From Mucilaginibacter flavidus (GTDB lineage: Bacteria; Bacteroidota; Bacteroidia; Sphingobacteriales; Sphingobacteriaceae), in contig NZ_JAMXOE010000001.1 of NCBI RefSeq assembly GCF_024055575.1, positions 806,001 to 870,000 of the forward strand: 64,000 nt of DNA. Reading direction: 5' to 3'. The position numbers and the translations under genes were made by a program. The notes beneath the pieces were generated by a model that saw nothing but the letters and a program-made list of their open reading frames with translations, had not been told where the DNA came from and did not search any database. Each line of letters opens with the position of its first letter. Within the stretch, counting starts at the first letter, position 1. Shown in pieces: positions 42,481-52,915 of the stretch.

Positions 42481-43950
42481 TTACTCCACCACCAACGTCG
42501 CAATCGAATGCGCCAGCGCCGTAGTTTTAGCAGCTTTCCCCTTTATCCATAACGAATAATCGATGTTCTCATCGCCGCCGTTCATTACCACAACGGCCAA
42601 CTTGCCATCGGGGTTGATATAGGCGGTGGTTAACAGTTTATCCCTGCTTGCTGCGCTTACTATGCGTTTGGCACCGGGTTGAATAAACTTGCTGAAATGG
42701 CCAAGGTAATAGTACGAGTTGGTATAAATTAAACTGCCGTTACGCGTATCGGCATGCACAGGTGCAAAGCAAAAATTACCCACGTGGTTTGGCCCGCCTT
42801 TTTCATCAAGTAGCACGTTCCAGTCCGTCCAGCCTACGGTACCGGCGTTGAAGTCGTTGATCATCGACAGTCCGTAACGTTCGCCCAGTGACCAATCATT
42901 CAGCCTGTTAAAATCAAATTTTTCCACGCAGCCTTCGGTAAATATCAAATTCTTATCAGGGAAAGCTTTATTTACAAGGCGGGTGCTTTCAAAGTCCATC
43001 CCCGCGCCGGTCCAGGTTTCGTACCAGTGGAAACCTATGCCCCAAACGTATTTGGCCGTTGCCGGGTCTTCCAGTATAGTGCTGGCTCGCTGGTAAAGTA
43101 AATCGCGATTATGGTCCCAAATGATTAGCTTTTTGCTTTGCATGCCCGCTTTGTATAAGGCTGGACCCAAAAAGTTCTTGATAAAATCGCGCTCGTCCTC
43201 AGCAGTGTAAAGGCACGATTCCCAGGTTTGCGTTGCCATCGGCTCGTTTTGCACCGAAAGGCCCCAGATAGGAATGCCCAGTTTTTCGTAAGTCTGGATA
43301 AATTTGATGTAGAAGTTGGCCCAGGGCTGGTCGTACTTGGCCAGCAGTTTGCCACCGTGCAACACATCGCCATTACTTTTCATCCATCCCGGCGGGCTCC
43401 AGGGTGTAGCAAACAAAGTAAGCTTACCCCCTGCCGCCTTGGTAACTTCTTTTATAAATGGTATGCGGTATTGCTTATCATGACTAACATCAAATGATTT
43501 AAGCGACACATCATTATCTTTTATATAACCGTACGTTCCGCTCGAAAAATCGCTGCTGGCTATACTGGTACGGCCAATGGTATAACCAATACCTTTTTCC
43601 TTGTCGTAATAGGCAGTCAGCAATTCCTTTTGCTTGTCTTTAGGTAATTTGTAAAATATCTCGGCTGAGGCGTCAGTCAAAGCGCCACCTATCCCCAGCA
43701 TAGTCTGGAACGTTTTTGACGGGTCCACAAAAATGGCAACTTCGGTTTCAACCGGTTGCGGGCTACTTTTAAAAGTAAGCGTTTCGGTTTGCTTCATCCG
43801 GTCATCGGTACCTTTGGCGGTTACATAAACTTTTACCGATTTATTGGCAGCCGAATATGGCAGGTGTTTTCGTTGCGCGTTGGCGAGGTTAGCGGCGGCC
43901 AAAACCAAACAAGCCGAAGCAATGGAAAGTGAAATGAATTTTCTTTTCAT
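42481..43950 (-). CDS. GH30 family glycoside hydrolase (glucosylceramidase-like)
   Basis: 489 residues with signal peptide (cut near ANA-Q). A GH30 beta/alpha-barrel with side beta domain: MLGIGGALTDASAEIFYKLP, YTIGRTSIASSDFSSGTYGY, FATPWSPPGWMKSNGDVLHG, the acid/base Glu in WGLSVQNEPMATQTWESCLY (~237) and nucleophile Glu in NLIFTEGCVEKFD (~340). Family members cleave beta-glucosyl or related linkages; glucosylceramide or beta-1,6-glucan are candidate substrates. It is not in a polysaccharide-utilisation locus here. Confidence 0.9.
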   Translation of the reverse strand: MKRKFISLSIASACLVLAAANLANAQRKHLPYSAANKSVKVYVTAKGTDDRMKQTETLTFKSSPQPVETEVAIFVDPSKTFQTMLGIGGALTDASAEIFYKLPKDKQKELLTAYYDKEKGIGYTIGRTSIASSDFSSGTYGYIKDNDVSLKSFDVSHDKQYRIPFIKEVTKAAGGKLTLFATPWSPPGWMKSNGDVLHGGKLLAKYDQPWANFYIKFIQTYEKLGIPIWGLSVQNEPMATQTWESCLYTAEDERDFIKNFLGPALYKAGMQSKKLIIWDHNRDLLYQRASTILEDPATAKYVWGIGFHWYETWTGAGMDFESTRLVNKAFPDKNLIFTEGCVEKFDFNRLNDWSLGERYGLSMINDFNAGTVGWTDWNVLLDEKGGPNHVGNFCFAPVHADTRNGSLIYTNSYYYLGHFSKFIQPGAKRIVSAASRDKLLTTAYINPDGKLAVVVMNGGDENIDYSLWIKGKAAKTTALAHSIATLVVE

Positions 43951-44075
43951 GATTGAATAAAAATTAGGAATTGCGAGGGTGCTATTGTTATAGCAGGATT
44001 ATAATAACCAAATCTATCAAACAAAATTAATCATACAAGCACAAACTACTATATAAATAATTGATTAATAGTCAA

Positions 44076-44117
44076 TTGGAAGGCGTTTGATACGCAATAG
44101 TACCAAACGCCTTCCAA
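44076..44117. repeat. 14-bp perfect hairpin between carbonic anhydrase and GH30 genes
   Basis: TTGGAAGGCGTTTG and CAAACGCCTTCCAA around a 14-nt loop, about 100 nt after the carbonic anhydrase stop. It may end that transcript, although no T run follows on the minus strand. Confidence 0.7.
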
Positions 44118-44218
44118 TCAATTTATTCATAATCAACCGGTTCAATTAAAGGCACAAACATGCAGGTCATTTTTCAATGCGGATAAATACCAATGCCGTA
44201 AAATATTACAGCCGGCAG

Positions 44219-44938
44219 TTAAAAGAAAGTTATTTTTCCTGAGTCCAAATCGTACATGCCCCCCACAATCTTAATCTTCTTTTCCTGCTCCATTTTGTTT
44301 AGGATAGGGCTATCGGTGCGCATCTTGTCGATTGTTAACTCCACGTTTTTCCTGGCAACGTCATGCACCAGCGCTTCATTTTTTGATGACCTTTTGCCTG
44401 GCGTTTTTACAGCATCCACAGCCGGCTGTATCCTGGTTAGTAATGCGGTTATATTGCCGAGTTTTACGTTATCAATAGCTGATTTTACCGCGCCGCAATG
44501 CTCATGTCCAAGTACTAATATTATTTTGGCACCGGCTATGTTGCATGCATACTCAAGGCTGCCCAATATGTCCTGGTCTTCAATATTTCCAGCCACACGC
44601 GCTACGAACAAGTCACCAATGCCCATATTAAAAACATCTTCAACTGGCACCCGCGAATCGATACATGATAAAACAGCAGCCATAGGGTATTGTCCCGATG
44701 CAGTTAAATGAATCCGCAGACTATCGTTTTTTAACGTTCCTTTATGGGTGTAAAAACTTTGGTTCCCCGCTTTAAGCAATGCAATAACCGAATCAGGTAC
44801 CAGCTGCTTCTGCTCATCCGCTGTAATTACTTTGTCGCTAATAACGCTGGCATTTTTTGCGGTCGCAGCGCTGTTCGTCTTGGAGTTACCGCACGAAAAC
44901 AACACGCAGGCAACTAAGATCACGATAATAGGTTTCAT
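44219..44938 (-). CDS. Lipoprotein beta-class carbonic anhydrase
   Basis: 239 residues. The lipobox VACVLFSCGNS (Cys ~16) predicts an envelope-anchored enzyme, unlike the usual cytosolic beta-class. The zinc and catalytic motifs are all present: LSCIDSRVP (Cys-x-Asp-x-Arg) and LVLGHEHCGAVKSA (His-x2-Cys), with NMGIGDLFVARVAGNI between them. Predicted reaction: CO2 hydration to bicarbonate in the periplasm. Confidence 0.88.
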   Translation of the reverse strand: MKPIIVILVACVLFSCGNSKTNSAATAKNASVISDKVITADEQKQLVPDSVIALLKAGNQSFYTHKGTLKNDSLRIHLTASGQYPMAAVLSCIDSRVPVEDVFNMGIGDLFVARVAGNIEDQDILGSLEYACNIAGAKIILVLGHEHCGAVKSAIDNVKLGNITALLTRIQPAVDAVKTPGKRSSKNEALVHDVARKNVELTIDKMRTDSPILNKMEQEKKIKIVGGMYDLDSGKITFF

Positions 44939-45077
44939 AATAGGCTTAAAAATTAGGTTTATAATTTATCAGGGGAATAGACAATATTATAAAAAGAAAT
45001 TTGATTATAAGCTATTAAAAATAAGACAATTATACTAAGGCGGAAATGTATTTTGGAGTTAAGGCACTGTAACAAAA

Positions 45078-45207
45078 CCGTACACTTACCGTACGGATAT
45101 GCACCATTTATATAATGCATAAATAGTTGGTAAAAAACTGATAATCAGACATTTAAATTATCGGCACAGTTTTGAATTGAAGAATCCGTGAAAAGTTATG
45201 TGTACGG
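45078..45207 (+). promoter_or_regulatory. Candidate regulatory region of the permease array
   Basis: CCGTACACTTACCGTACGG (45078-45096) contains a CCGTAC/GTACGG palindrome; GTGTACGG (45200-45207) repeats the word inverted. Between them, CGGCACAGTTTTGAA (45162-45176) loosely resembles a sigma-54 -24/-12 element, but with a poor -12 half. No TAnnTTTG box was found. It lies 55-185 nt before the first permease gene. Confidence 0.3.
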
Positions 45208-45261
45208 TGTCGTAGTCCCACCAATGAAATAATAAACCGTTGAACTAATGAACTAGCTACC

Positions 45262-47622
45262 ATGATAAAAAACTATTTTAAAATTGCCTGGAGGAACATT
45301 ATAAAAAATAAAACCTCGTCACTAATAAATATTAGCGGACTGGCCGTTGGTATGATGGTGGCCATGCTGATTGGTCTATGGATATGGGATGAATTATCGT
45401 ATGATAAATATCATCAAAACTATGACCGCATTGGTCAGTTGATGACTACGCAAACCAGCAATGGCGAAACCGGGACCTTTCAATCAACGGTGGTACCGCT
45501 CAGTAATGAATTGCAGAGAAAGTACCCGGCCGATTTTAAACGTGTCGCCCTTACATGGGAGGGAACACATATACTGGCAATAGGCGCCAAAAAATTATCG
45601 CTGAATGGCATGTGGGCTGAACCAGACCTACCCGCAATATTGTCGTTGGTGATGGTTCAAGGTAATTATAATACATTTAACGACCCTGCATCTATCCTCC
45701 TGTCGGCCTCCGTAGCAAAGTCATTATATGGCGACGCCAACCCTATTAATCAAACCCTGAAGGTTGACAATAAAACCAACCTGAAGGTTGCCGGTGTTTA
45801 TGAAGATTTGCCGCATAATACCACTTTTAGCCAAACCATGTTTATGATGCCCTGGAAGGATCCGGCAAACTGGTGGAACACGCAAACCACAGCATGGTCT
45901 AACCATGGCTGCCATCTTTTTGTAGAACTGAATGCACAAGCCGATTTTGCCAAAGTATCGGCCAAAATAAGGAACATTACCAAGCCTCACTTTAAAATGA
46001 ATGACGAAACAATGCAGGTGTTCCCTATGGCGAAATGGCATTTGTACAGCGAATTTCAAAATGGCGTTTCGGTTGGGGGACGTATAAAGTTTACCTGGCT
46101 GTTTGGAATAATCGGCGCATTTGTATTGTTACTGGCCTGTATTAATTTTATGAATTTAAGCACAGCCCGCAGCGAGAAAAGAGCCAGGGAAGTGGGCATC
46201 CGCAAAGCCATTGGTTCATTGAGGGGGCAGCTTATCAGGCAGTTTTTAAGCGAATCGATGCTGGTTGTGTTTTTAGCTTTTGCGCTAACAATAATATTGA
46301 TGATACTGGCCGTGCCATACTTTAATACAATAGCAGGCAAAACCGTAAGTATTCCCTGGGGCAGCCCTTTATTTTGGCTGATCGCACTCACTTTTACTTT
46401 TTTAACCGGTATTATATCAGGAAGTTATCCTGCCTTTTACCTGTCGGGTTTTAAACCCATTAAAGTATTAAAAGGCACTTTTAAAGCGGGCCGTTTAGCC
46501 GCGTTGCCACGCAAGGCGCTGGTAGTTGTTCAATTTACAGTGTCGATAGTGTTAATAATAGGCACTATTGTAGTTTACAGGCAAATACAATTTGCCAAAA
46601 ATATCCCAGTTGGTTATAACCGAAGCGGCCTGATTACAGTTAACATGAATACGCCCGAGATTCATGGCCACTACGATGCTTTGAGAAACGATTTGATTAA
46701 AACCGGCGCCGTAGCGGATATGGCAGAATCAAACAGCTCGACTACACAAATATGGTCAAACAACGGGGGCTTTGATTGGATGGGAAAAACGCCGGGGTTC
46801 GACCCTACTTTCGGCACCATTGCCGTTACCCAGGATTTTGGCAATACCATTGGCTGGAAAATTATTGAAGGGCGCGATTTTTCAAGAAATTTCCCTTCGG
46901 ATACCGGGGCCTTTATTTTAAACGAATCGGCCGTAAAGCTTAGCGGCATTAAAAACCCTGTAGGTAAAATAATGAGGTGGGACGGCAAAGACCACGCTAT
47001 TACCGGCGTGGTAAAAGATATGATAATGGAGTCGCCTTATAAACAAACAATAGCAACCATTTTTCACATGGAACCGGGATGGGTTAATTTGATTACTGTC
47101 CGCATAAATCCCAAAGCAGCTGTACAAGATGCGCTGAGTAAAATTGCGCCTGTATTTCAAAAATACAATCCCGGCAGCCCGTTCGATTTTAAATTTGTTG
47201 ATGACGAATATGCACGGAAGTTTTCAGACGAGCAGCGCATAGGCGATATTGCTACCGTTTTTGCGGGGCTTGCCATTTTCATTTCGTGCCTGGGCTTGTT
47301 TGGCATGGCATCGTTTATGGCCGAGCAGCGCATCAAAGAAATTGGCGTACGTAAGGTGCTCGGTGCTACGGTGTTTAACTTATGGCAATTATTATCAAAA
47401 GATTTTGTAGCGTTGGTAGTTATTGCATTGCTTATTGCCACGCCTTTTTCATATTACTTTATGCATAAGTGGCTGTTGGGCTACCAATTTCGCACCCAAA
47501 TTACCTGGTGGATATTTGCGGTTGCAGGTGTTGGCGCAATGACAATTACATTATTAACGGTTAGCTATCAAAGCATTAAAGCTGCGCTGGCAAACCCGGT
47601 AAAGAGTTTGAAGTCGGAGTGA
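45262..47622 (+). CDS. FtsX/MacB-type ABC permease 1 of 5
   Basis: 786 residues. Eight transmembrane helices (about 21-42, 278-300, 335-356, 372-395, 421-441, 668-690, 716-738, 755-776) with two large periplasmic domains of MacB_PCD type and two FtsX domains, as in the double-size permeases of Bacteroidota. The motifs STARSEKRAREVGIRKAIGS and AEQRIKEIGVRKVLGATVFN are the paired coupling-helix regions that contact an ATPase. Starts MIKNYFKIAWRNIIKN and ends ALANPVKSLKSE. No ATPase gene is present. Closest by eye to permease 5. Confidence 0.9.
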   Translation: MIKNYFKIAWRNIIKNKTSSLINISGLAVGMMVAMLIGLWIWDELSYDKYHQNYDRIGQLMTTQTSNGETGTFQSTVVPLSNELQRKYPADFKRVALTWEGTHILAIGAKKLSLNGMWAEPDLPAILSLVMVQGNYNTFNDPASILLSASVAKSLYGDANPINQTLKVDNKTNLKVAGVYEDLPHNTTFSQTMFMMPWKDPANWWNTQTTAWSNHGCHLFVELNAQADFAKVSAKIRNITKPHFKMNDETMQVFPMAKWHLYSEFQNGVSVGGRIKFTWLFGIIGAFVLLLACINFMNLSTARSEKRAREVGIRKAIGSLRGQLIRQFLSESMLVVFLAFALTIILMILAVPYFNTIAGKTVSIPWGSPLFWLIALTFTFLTGIISGSYPAFYLSGFKPIKVLKGTFKAGRLAALPRKALVVVQFTVSIVLIIGTIVVYRQIQFAKNIPVGYNRSGLITVNMNTPEIHGHYDALRNDLIKTGAVADMAESNSSTTQIWSNNGGFDWMGKTPGFDPTFGTIAVTQDFGNTIGWKIIEGRDFSRNFPSDTGAFILNESAVKLSGIKNPVGKIMRWDGKDHAITGVVKDMIMESPYKQTIATIFHMEPGWVNLITVRINPKAAVQDALSKIAPVFQKYNPGSPFDFKFVDDEYARKFSDEQRIGDIATVFAGLAIFISCLGLFGMASFMAEQRIKEIGVRKVLGATVFNLWQLLSKDFVALVVIALLIATPFSYYFMHKWLLGYQFRTQITWWIFAVAGVGAMTITLLTVSYQSIKAALANPVKSLKSE

Positions 47623-47718
47623 TTAGAGACTGGAGGTTAGAGATTAGGAAAACCTTCGGCTATGAACCTTAAACTATGAACTTCCACCAATGAACTAATG
47701 AACAATTGAACTAATACC

Positions 47719-50109
47719 ATGATAAAAAACTATTTTAAAATCGCCTGGAGAAACCTGCACAAGCATCGTTTTTTTTCATTGGTAAATATTTGCGGCCTGG
47801 CAATAGGCGTAGCTGCATTCTGGATTATTGCCTTATACGTAACCGACGAATGGAGTTACGACCGCTATAACGAAAAATCGGACCGTATTTTCCGTGTCGC
47901 TCAGCATGGCAAATGGGATAACGGCGGCTTTAACCTGGCTATTACCTCAGTACCGTATGCACCGGCGTTAAAGGCCGATTACCCGGAAGTAGAAGAAGCC
48001 ATCCGCATTGACCAGGAAGGTGGTGGCAAAATAACTTATGGCGATAAGCAGATTGACGCAGGCGACATTTCATTTGCAGATGCAGCCATATTTAATGTGT
48101 TTACTTACCACTTTTTATCAGGCGACCCCGAAACTGCCTTATCAAAACCAAACTCAATTGTTTTAACAAAAACACTCGCCGAAAAGATATTTGGCGATGC
48201 CACCTACGCCGTTGATAAAACCATCTATTTTGATAAAAACGATGCGCAAACGGTTACCGGGGTAATTAACGACGTGCCTGCAAACTCAACCTTTAAGTTC
48301 AGCGCACTGCGGTCGTTTAACGCAAACCTTACCGGCAACTGGCCAGCTGCAAACCTGTTCACGTTTGTTTTACTTAAAAATCACGATGATTATAAAAAGA
48401 TAGAGGCTAAATCAGGCGCATTTTTCAACAAATATTTAAAGCCCTATTTCGCTGGTGTTAAATACAATATGGAGCTGCAGCCGCTCACCTCAATTCACCT
48501 GCACTCGAAGCTCGACTATGAAATGGGTAACAGCGGTAATATTGCCTACATGTACGTATTCAGTGTAGTTGGTCTGCTAATATTGGCCATTGCCATTATA
48601 AATTATGTTAACCTGACCACCGCGCGTTCATCAGTACGAATAAAAGAAATAGGCATCCGCAAAGTCATCGGCTCAGGCAAAGCCAATTTAATAATGATGT
48701 TCTTTGCCGAATCGATATTGCTGGCTACGCTGGCTACTGTTGCCGGCATGCTTGTAATACAAACCGCTATCCCCTACTTCAATCATTTATCGGGAAAGGG
48801 CTTAGACATCTGGTATTTTGGGACGGCTAAATCGCTCTTTATATTCGCCGCCTTCGCCTTTATAGCGGGTATTATCAGTGGTATCTATCCGGCATTGTTC
48901 CTATCAGGCTTTAAAACCATACCCGCCATGAAAGGGCAGTTGGGTAACCAATCGTCAACCATAATATTCAGGAAAGGGTTGGTAGTTTTCCAGTTTGTGA
49001 TAACTGTTGTAATGATAGTAGGCTCAAGCGTAATATACCAGCAGCTGCATTATGTGTTGGAGAAGGATTTAGGCTTCAACAAATCGCAGGTGTTAACTTT
49101 CCATATCAATAATAAGGGCGCCCGCGCAAAAACAGAACAAATTAAAGCGCAATTGCTGCAAAACCCACTGATACAAAGCGTTGCCGCTGCGGGTAACCCA
49201 ATCGGCAATAACGATATCGGTTCAATGGGTTTTAACATTGGTACCGACGGGCGCAACTCACCGGATACCAAACTGGTTGAGTCGTTAATTATTGATGAAG
49301 ATTTTATCCCGGCAATGCAGATCAAAATGGTGCAGGGCCGTAATTTCATCAAAGGTGTTTCAGACACGGCTAACCACGCAATCCTGGTGAACGAAACACT
49401 GGTAAAAGAGTATGGCTGGAAAAACCCGATAGGAAAGCGCGTGCCTACAGGGGTCGACCATGGCGTGGTACTTTACTCAACCATTGTTGGCGTTACCAAC
49501 GATTTTAACACTTATTCGCTTCAGCATAAAATAAGCCCAATGGTTTTGAACCTTCCTTACGTCTCCAACGACAAGGACAACCTGTATGTACGCTTAAGCA
49601 AAAACAATATCCCTGCAGCAATTAATTACCTGCAGCAGGTTTATGCACAATTTGACCCGGAGAATAAAATCGATTATCACTTCCTCGACCAAAATTTTGC
49701 CGCCCAGTACCAATCGGAACAAAAACAAGGCAACCTGCTGCTGATTTTCACGGTGATTGCAATTGCCATAGCTTGTTTGGGACTGTTTGGCCTGGTAACA
49801 TTTACCGCGCAACAGCGTGTTAAAGAAATCGGCATCCGTAAGGTATTAGGCGCACGCATAAGCCACATCGTAAACATGCTTGCAAAAGAACTGGTGCTGC
49901 TGGTGCTGGTTGCGGCGGTTATCGCAACGCCAATTGCCTGGTTTGCCATCAGCAAATGGCTGCAAAGCTTTGCTTACAGAGTTGATATACACTGGTGGAT
50001 ATTTTTAGGCGCCGGCATAATAGCAATGCTGATAGCATTTATAACCATCAGCATCCGCTCGGTAAAAGCCGCGCTGGCCAACCCTGTGAAGAGCCTGAAA
50101 AGTGAGTAA
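47719..50109 (+). CDS. FtsX/MacB-type ABC permease 2 of 5
   Basis: 796 residues, same eight-helix, two-domain plan as its neighbours. N-terminus MIKNYFKIAWRNLHKHRFFS; coupling motifs TARSSVRIKEIGIRKVIGSG and FTAQQRVKEIGIRKVLGARI; C-terminus AALANPVKSLKSE. The periplasmic domains differ strongly from permease 1, so a different ligand or partner is likely. The 161-bp spacer after it carries the GGGCGAAT hairpin. Confidence 0.9.
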   Translation: MIKNYFKIAWRNLHKHRFFSLVNICGLAIGVAAFWIIALYVTDEWSYDRYNEKSDRIFRVAQHGKWDNGGFNLAITSVPYAPALKADYPEVEEAIRIDQEGGGKITYGDKQIDAGDISFADAAIFNVFTYHFLSGDPETALSKPNSIVLTKTLAEKIFGDATYAVDKTIYFDKNDAQTVTGVINDVPANSTFKFSALRSFNANLTGNWPAANLFTFVLLKNHDDYKKIEAKSGAFFNKYLKPYFAGVKYNMELQPLTSIHLHSKLDYEMGNSGNIAYMYVFSVVGLLILAIAIINYVNLTTARSSVRIKEIGIRKVIGSGKANLIMMFFAESILLATLATVAGMLVIQTAIPYFNHLSGKGLDIWYFGTAKSLFIFAAFAFIAGIISGIYPALFLSGFKTIPAMKGQLGNQSSTIIFRKGLVVFQFVITVVMIVGSSVIYQQLHYVLEKDLGFNKSQVLTFHINNKGARAKTEQIKAQLLQNPLIQSVAAAGNPIGNNDIGSMGFNIGTDGRNSPDTKLVESLIIDEDFIPAMQIKMVQGRNFIKGVSDTANHAILVNETLVKEYGWKNPIGKRVPTGVDHGVVLYSTIVGVTNDFNTYSLQHKISPMVLNLPYVSNDKDNLYVRLSKNNIPAAINYLQQVYAQFDPENKIDYHFLDQNFAAQYQSEQKQGNLLLIFTVIAIAIACLGLFGLVTFTAQQRVKEIGIRKVLGARISHIVNMLAKELVLLVLVAAVIATPIAWFAISKWLQSFAYRVDIHWWIFLGAGIIAMLIAFITISIRSVKAALANPVKSLKSE

Positions 50110-50270
50110 TTAAAGACTGGAGATTAGAGGTTAGGAAAATAGTGGCAGTGGGAAGTAGCAGTAGCAGGTATTAATGTAGGGGCGAATTGCATTCGCCCGA
50201 TGCGCTATACAATTACGGCTATGAACTTTTCGGCTATGAACCATGAACTATCAACCATGAACTAAATAAC
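50110..50270. repeat. Permease spacer repeat, copy 1
   Basis: Homologous over most of its length to the spacers after permeases 3 and 4: AGACTGGAGATTAGAGG words, GTGGCAGTGGGAAGTAGCAG, the hairpin GGGCGAATTGCATTCGCCC (50180-50198), GCGCTATACAATT, and ATGAACTAT words up to the next start codon. Confidence 0.85.
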
Positions 50271-52727
50271 ATGATAAAAAACAATATAAAAACAGCGTTT
50301 CGCACTTTCCGGAAGAACAAATGGTTTACGCTGATCAATACCATCGGGCTGGCAATTGGTATTTGCTCGGCACTGGTTATTTATCTTGTGGCGTATTTCG
50401 ATCTCACGTTTGATAAATTTGAAACAAACAGCGACCGTATTTATCGCGTGGTTACCAATTTCACCTTTAGCGGCACGCCGGCATATAATCCGGGTGTATG
50501 TTCGCCCTTGCCAATGGCTGCAAAAACATCAGTTACCGGCCTGGAATTGGTGGTACCCCTCGATCAGCCCTTATTTCCCGATGTTGAATTGGGGGAAAGT
50601 AATCCGGCCGCAAAACAAAAATTCAGGCAGCAAAGGGATATTACTTTTACTACACCCGATTATTTTAAACTCATTAACTACAAGTGGCTGGCCGGTAACC
50701 CCGCTTCATTGAACGAACCCTACCACACCGTGCTTACCGCCGACAGGGCGCAGCAATATTTCCCCGGCGAACCTTTACGTCAGGTAATCGGCAAAGTAGT
50801 GATTTACGACTCGGTTAAAACCACTGTAACTGGTATCGTAGCGCCGCTAACAGAAAACACCGGCTTCACCTTTCATGATTTTATATCATATAACACCTTA
50901 TTGACCGACCACGTGCTACGCCAGTCGCTCCGGCTCGACAACTGGGGCCGCGCGCAGGTTAAGTCGCAGCTTTTTTTACAGCTCGCGCCGGGCACTAGTG
51001 CAACAGCCGTAACCAAACAGCTAAATGCACTGCTTAAACGAAACCTGGACAATACCAACAAACACAAAACCCAGGCTTTCGCGCTGCAGCCGCTTGACGA
51101 CATTCACTTCAATACAAAATACGGCGGCATTGCCGATTATAATAACAGGGCGAGCAAAAGTGTTATCTATAGCCTGGTTGCAATTGCCGTTTTCCTGCTG
51201 CTTTTGGCCTGCATCAACTTTATTAACCTGAGCACGGCGCAGGGTGGCCAGCGGGCAAAAGAGATAGGTATCCGTAAAACGCTCGGCAGCAGCCGCGCAC
51301 AGTTAGTTTACCAGTTTTTGAGCGAGATTTTGCTTATAACCATTGTTGCTTTTGGCATCTCGTTAATGATGACGCCTTATTTACTTAAACTATTTGCCGG
51401 GTTCATTCCCGAAGGCATCCACCTCGACCTTGTGCATCAGCAGTTTATCTGGTGGTTCGGCTTATTGCTTATCATCGGCGTAGGGCTGGCCGCGGGCACG
51501 TACCCGGCGCTGGTATTGTCGGGTTATAAACCCGTATCGGTCTTAAAAAATCAAACACAGGCACAGGGACAAACACGTAAAACGCTGCTGCGTAAATCGC
51601 TTACAGTTTCACAATTTGTGATAGCGCAATTCTTCGTTATTGCTACCGCAATGGTGGGCAAGCAAATTTACTTTGCCCTTCATAAAGACCTCGGATTTAA
51701 AAAAGACAATGTGGTTACGCTAAATGCGCCATTTAAAAACAATTCGGCCCGCCAAAACGCCACATTGCTTGCACAATTACGGGTAACCCCAGGTATAACC
51801 ATGGTAAGTATGGGCCACGACGCGCCGGCATCAGACAATACCAGCAGCACAGAGGCCGAATACAAAGACGGCAAAACCACCATCCACATGGATGACCTTG
51901 CCATGAAGTTCGGCGACGAGAATTATATCAAACTTTACCATATCCCTTTGCTGGCCGGGCGCAACTTGCTACCCAGCGATGCCAACCATGCATTTTTAGT
52001 AAATGAAGCCTTTTTGCACCGCGCCGGTATTCAGCGCCCGCAGAATGCAATAGGTAAGTTCGTCGATAATTTTAACGGCGACCGCCGCATGGAGATAGTT
52101 GGCGTAGTTGCCGATTTTGACCAGGGCACGGTTCATGACGTTATTGCACCAATGGCGCTGATGACCAGCCCCGAGGCGAGAATGAGCGGCACTTTCCACA
52201 TACTGCTTGCCGCAAACAGCGATGAATGGAGCGGCACATTGGCTCGCATCCGCAGCGAATGGCACAGCGTTTATCCAGACGATGCAGACGACTTGCAATT
52301 TGTAGATGAGGGTATTGCCCGCCTTTACGACAAGGAACAACATACAGTTACCCTGTTGCAATGGGCAACCGGCCTTTCGATATTGATCAGTTGCATGGGG
52401 CTGCTGGGCCTCACTATTTTCAATATTGCCCAGCGCACCAAGGAGATTGGCGTACGCAAAGTACTCGGTGCGTCCGTTTCCAGCATTATGTTGTTATTAT
52501 CGAAAGAAATTATGCTGCTGATCATATTGGCATCGGTTATTGCCATACCGGCGGCGGTATACGCAATAAATTTATGGATGCAGGACTTTGCCCAGCGCAC
52601 CACCATGAGCTGGTGGGTATTTGCAGTTTGCGCAGGCGGCCTGTTGGTGATGGCATTAGCCACCTCTGCATTTCAAACCATCAGGGCAGCATTAGCTAAC
52701 CCGGTAAAGAGCTTAAGAAGTGAGTGA
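50271..52727 (+). CDS. FtsX/MacB-type ABC permease 3 of 5
   Basis: 818 residues, the longest of the set. MIKNNIKTAFRTFRKNKWFT; coupling motifs STAQGGQRAKEIGIRKTLGS and IAQRTKEIGVRKVLGASVSS; C-terminus AALANPVKSLRSE. The first periplasmic domain is rich in Pro and charged residues (LDQPLFPDVELGESNPAAKQ). It is the most diverged of the five by eye. Confidence 0.9.
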   Translation: MIKNNIKTAFRTFRKNKWFTLINTIGLAIGICSALVIYLVAYFDLTFDKFETNSDRIYRVVTNFTFSGTPAYNPGVCSPLPMAAKTSVTGLELVVPLDQPLFPDVELGESNPAAKQKFRQQRDITFTTPDYFKLINYKWLAGNPASLNEPYHTVLTADRAQQYFPGEPLRQVIGKVVIYDSVKTTVTGIVAPLTENTGFTFHDFISYNTLLTDHVLRQSLRLDNWGRAQVKSQLFLQLAPGTSATAVTKQLNALLKRNLDNTNKHKTQAFALQPLDDIHFNTKYGGIADYNNRASKSVIYSLVAIAVFLLLLACINFINLSTAQGGQRAKEIGIRKTLGSSRAQLVYQFLSEILLITIVAFGISLMMTPYLLKLFAGFIPEGIHLDLVHQQFIWWFGLLLIIGVGLAAGTYPALVLSGYKPVSVLKNQTQAQGQTRKTLLRKSLTVSQFVIAQFFVIATAMVGKQIYFALHKDLGFKKDNVVTLNAPFKNNSARQNATLLAQLRVTPGITMVSMGHDAPASDNTSSTEAEYKDGKTTIHMDDLAMKFGDENYIKLYHIPLLAGRNLLPSDANHAFLVNEAFLHRAGIQRPQNAIGKFVDNFNGDRRMEIVGVVADFDQGTVHDVIAPMALMTSPEARMSGTFHILLAANSDEWSGTLARIRSEWHSVYPDDADDLQFVDEGIARLYDKEQHTVTLLQWATGLSILISCMGLLGLTIFNIAQRTKEIGVRKVLGASVSSIMLLLSKEIMLLIILASVIAIPAAVYAINLWMQDFAQRTTMSWWVFAVCAGGLLVMALATSAFQTIRAALANPVKSLRSE

Positions 52728-52915
52728 TTAAAGACTGGAGATTAGAGGTACGGAAAAAAGTGGCAGAGGGAAGTAGCCGTTATTAATGTAGTGGCGAATT
52801 GCATTCGCCCTATGCGCTATACAACTCCGGCCATGAACTATCCCGCACGTGCGGGATTAACTATGAACTGCCTCACCAATGAACTAATGAACAAGTGAAC
52901 TAATAAACTAAAACT
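52728..52915. repeat. Permease spacer repeat, copy 2
   Basis: Same block order as copy 1, with TGGCGAATTGCATTCGCCC (52792-52810). An extra palindrome TCCCGCACGTGCGGGA (about 52848-52863) is inserted among the GAACTATGAACT words. Confidence 0.85.
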
